NCBI GenBank assembly: GCA_031308135.1
Contig: JAHLJT010008756.1
Coordinates: 129,287,750 to 129,351,749 of the forward strand
Direction of reading: 5' to 3'
Length of the DNA stretch: 64,000 nucleotides
DNA from: Acheta domesticus
Lineage: Eukaryota > Arthropoda > Insecta > Orthoptera > Gryllidae
Part shown: positions 62,117 through 64,000 of the stretch, piece after piece
How the letters are laid out: every line of letters begins with the position of its first letter
How positions within the stretch are numbered: the stretch's first letter is position 1
Notes under the pieces: generated by a model
The model's database searches: none
Told to the model about the DNA's origin: nothing
Seen by the model: only the letters and a program-made list of their open reading frames with translations
Program-made: the position numbers and the translations under genes

Positions 62117-63835
62117 TCTACAAGAGTTTTGATGCGCCTTTTACGTCTACAAGATTTTTGATACGCCTTTTAAGTCTACAAGATTTTTGATACGCCTTTT
62201 ACGTCTACAAGACTTTTGATACGCCTTTTATGTTTACAAGAGTTTTGATACGCCTTTTACGTCTACAAGATTTTTGATACACCTTTTACGTCTACAAGAT
62301 TTTTGATACGCCTTTTGCGTCTACATGATTTTTGATACGCCTTTTATGTTTACAAGAGTTTTGATGCGCCTTTTACGTCTACAAGATTTTTGATACGACT
62401 TTTACGTCTACAAGACTTTTGATACTCCTTTTAAGTCTACAAGATTTTTGATACGCCTTTTACGTCTACAAGATTTTTGATACGTCTTTTACGTCTACAA
62501 GATTTTTGATACGCCTTTTGCGTCTACATGATTTTTGATACGCCTTTTATGTTTACAAGAGTTTTGATGCGCCTATTACGTCTACAAGATTTTTGATACG
62601 ACTTTTACGTCTACAAGATTTTTGATACGCCTTATAAGTCTACAAGATTTTTGATACGCCTTTTATGTCTACAAGACTTTTGACACGCCTTTTATGTTTA
62701 CAAGATTTTTGATACGCCTTTTACGTCTACAAGATATTTGATACGACTTTTACGTCTACAAGATTTTTGATACGTCTTTTATGTCTACAAGACTTTTGAT
62801 ACGCCTTTTATGTCTCCAAGATTTTTGATACGCCTTTTACGTCTACAAGATTTTTGATACGACTTTTACGTCTACAAGATTTTTGATACGTCTTTTATGT
62901 CTACAAGAGTTTTGATACGCCTTTTATGTTTACAAGAGTTTTGATGAGCCTTTTACGTCTACAAGATTTTTGATACGACTTTTACGTCTCCAAGATTTTT
63001 GATACGCCTTTTAAGTCTACAAGATTTTTGATACGCCTTTTACGTCTACAAGACTTTTGATACGTCTTTTATGTCTCCAAGATTTTTGATACGACTTTTA
63101 CGTCTACAAGATTTTTGATACGCCTTTTACGTCTACAAGATTTTTGATACGCCTTTTAAGTCTACAAGATTTTTGATACGCCTTTTATGTCTACAAGACT
63201 TTTGATACGCCTTTTATGTTTACAAGAGTTTTGATGCGCCTTTTACGTCTACAAGATTTTTGATACGACTTTTACGTCTACAACATTTTTGATACGCCTT
63301 TTAAGTCTACAAGATTTTTGATACGCCTTTTATGTCTACAGGAGTTTTGATACGCCTTCTGTGTCTTCAAGATTTTTGATACGCCTTTTATGTCTACATG
63401 AGTTTTGATACGCCTTTTACGTCTACAAGAGTTTTTATACGCCTTTTACGTCTACAAGAGTTTTGATACGCCTTCTACGTCTACAAGAGTTTTGATACGC
63501 CTTCTACGTCTACAAGATTTTTAATATACCTTCTACGTCTACAAGAGTTTTGATACGTCTTTTATGTTTACAAGATTTTTGGTACGCTTTTTATGTCTAC
63601 AAGCTTTTTGATACCCCGTATTTTCTCTACAAGATGTTTGATACCCCGATTTTGTTCTACAAGAGTCTTTATACCCGGCTTGTCTACAAGTGTTTTGATA
63701 CTTGGTTTTTGCCTACAAGATATTTGATACTCCTTGTTGTTTTCAAGAGTTTTGATAAATCATTATTGTCTTCAAGAATTTTGATACGACGTTATTGTCT
63801 TCGAGAGTTTTGATACTTGGTTTTATATACAAGTC
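62117..63835. repeat. 29-bp minisatellite array, about 55-60 copies
   Basis: The unit is CTACAAGATTTTTGATACG then CCTTTTACGT (29 bp), with common variants GAGTTTTGATGCG, GACTTTTG, TTTAAGT, TTTATGT. Units abut with no spacers. Copies become diverged after about 63590. Because 29 is not a multiple of three, the open frame at 63550-63813 is a by-product. Confidence 0.95.
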
Positions 63836-64000
63836 ACTGATGATAATATATACTTTTGAATCTGGAATTTTTTCTACAAGACCGACATGTTTCTCTACTA
63901 TTGCTGTGAATTTATGAAGATGTTTTTGAGGTAAGTTTATGCTGTTAATTGCCTTCATTTAACTAATGTAAATTCTTTTCTGTTTCAAAGCACCAAGTTG
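63836..64000. other. window end, nothing recognised
   Basis: Sequence past the diverged array edge; no feature supported. Confidence 0.5.

Noticed and set aside
62117..63835. CRISPR-like appearance of a 29-bp repeat array
   Set aside because: Units abut directly with no unique spacers, in a eukaryotic chromosome; it is a minisatellite.

Overview
This window is nuclear DNA from an animal, almost certainly an insect. It holds one complete protein-coding gene, Enhancer of zeste (E(z), the EZH1/EZH2 orthologue and catalytic subunit of Polycomb repressive complex 2). The gene lies on the + strand as 13 coding exons spread over about 38.8 kb (1205-39993). All introns are GT-AG and all phases agree. 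The joined frame is 2292 nt, or 763 residues plus a stop, which is the usual size for the family. The long introns, AT-rich background and dense old transposons suggest an insect with a large genome. A cockroach or termite would fit, but nothing in the window proves it.

Layout. 1-1204: upstream DNA with a locally GC-richer, CpG-containing stretch (about 180-470) that may be the promoter and a noncoding first exon. 1205-39993: E(z). Intron 1 holds a pogo-like MITE, a Ty3/Gypsy-type gag remnant and a tRNA-derived SINE. Intron 4 holds nested hAT-like elements. Intron 5 (12.6 kb) holds two piggyBac remnants, a LINE reverse-transcriptase remnant, a large imperfect hairpin, and an exon-like 36-bp island that would fit as an in-frame cassette exon. 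Intron 6 holds a MITE inside an older repeat, and a three-level nest of transposons. Intron 11 holds an antisense transposon-protein fragment. 39994 to about 41090: presumed 3' UTR and flank.

41095-64000 has no gene I can support. It holds a MITE with a 53-bp T tract, several members of one dispersed family that ends in CACCACTAG (possibly Helitron-like), and a 3.2-kb array of a G-rich 34-bp minisatellite (about 45885-49065). After these come a decayed Jockey-type LINE containing a THAP-finger exon remnant, a duplicated repeat block, a transposon ORF remnant, a tandem SINE pair, a LINE inserted into one member of the dispersed family, a Tc1/mariner-type remnant, and a 1.7-kb array of a 29-bp minisatellite (about 62117-63835).

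The one gene is a chromatin regulator: E(z) protein with ESC/EED and SU(Z)12 methylates histone H3 lysine 27. The rest is selfish or structural DNA. The most useful leads are the possible 12-residue cassette exon of E(z), a cysteine replaced by serine at the end of the CXC domain, and several transposon nests that can be ordered in time from the sequence alone. All homology calls were made by recognising motifs by eye; no database search was run.
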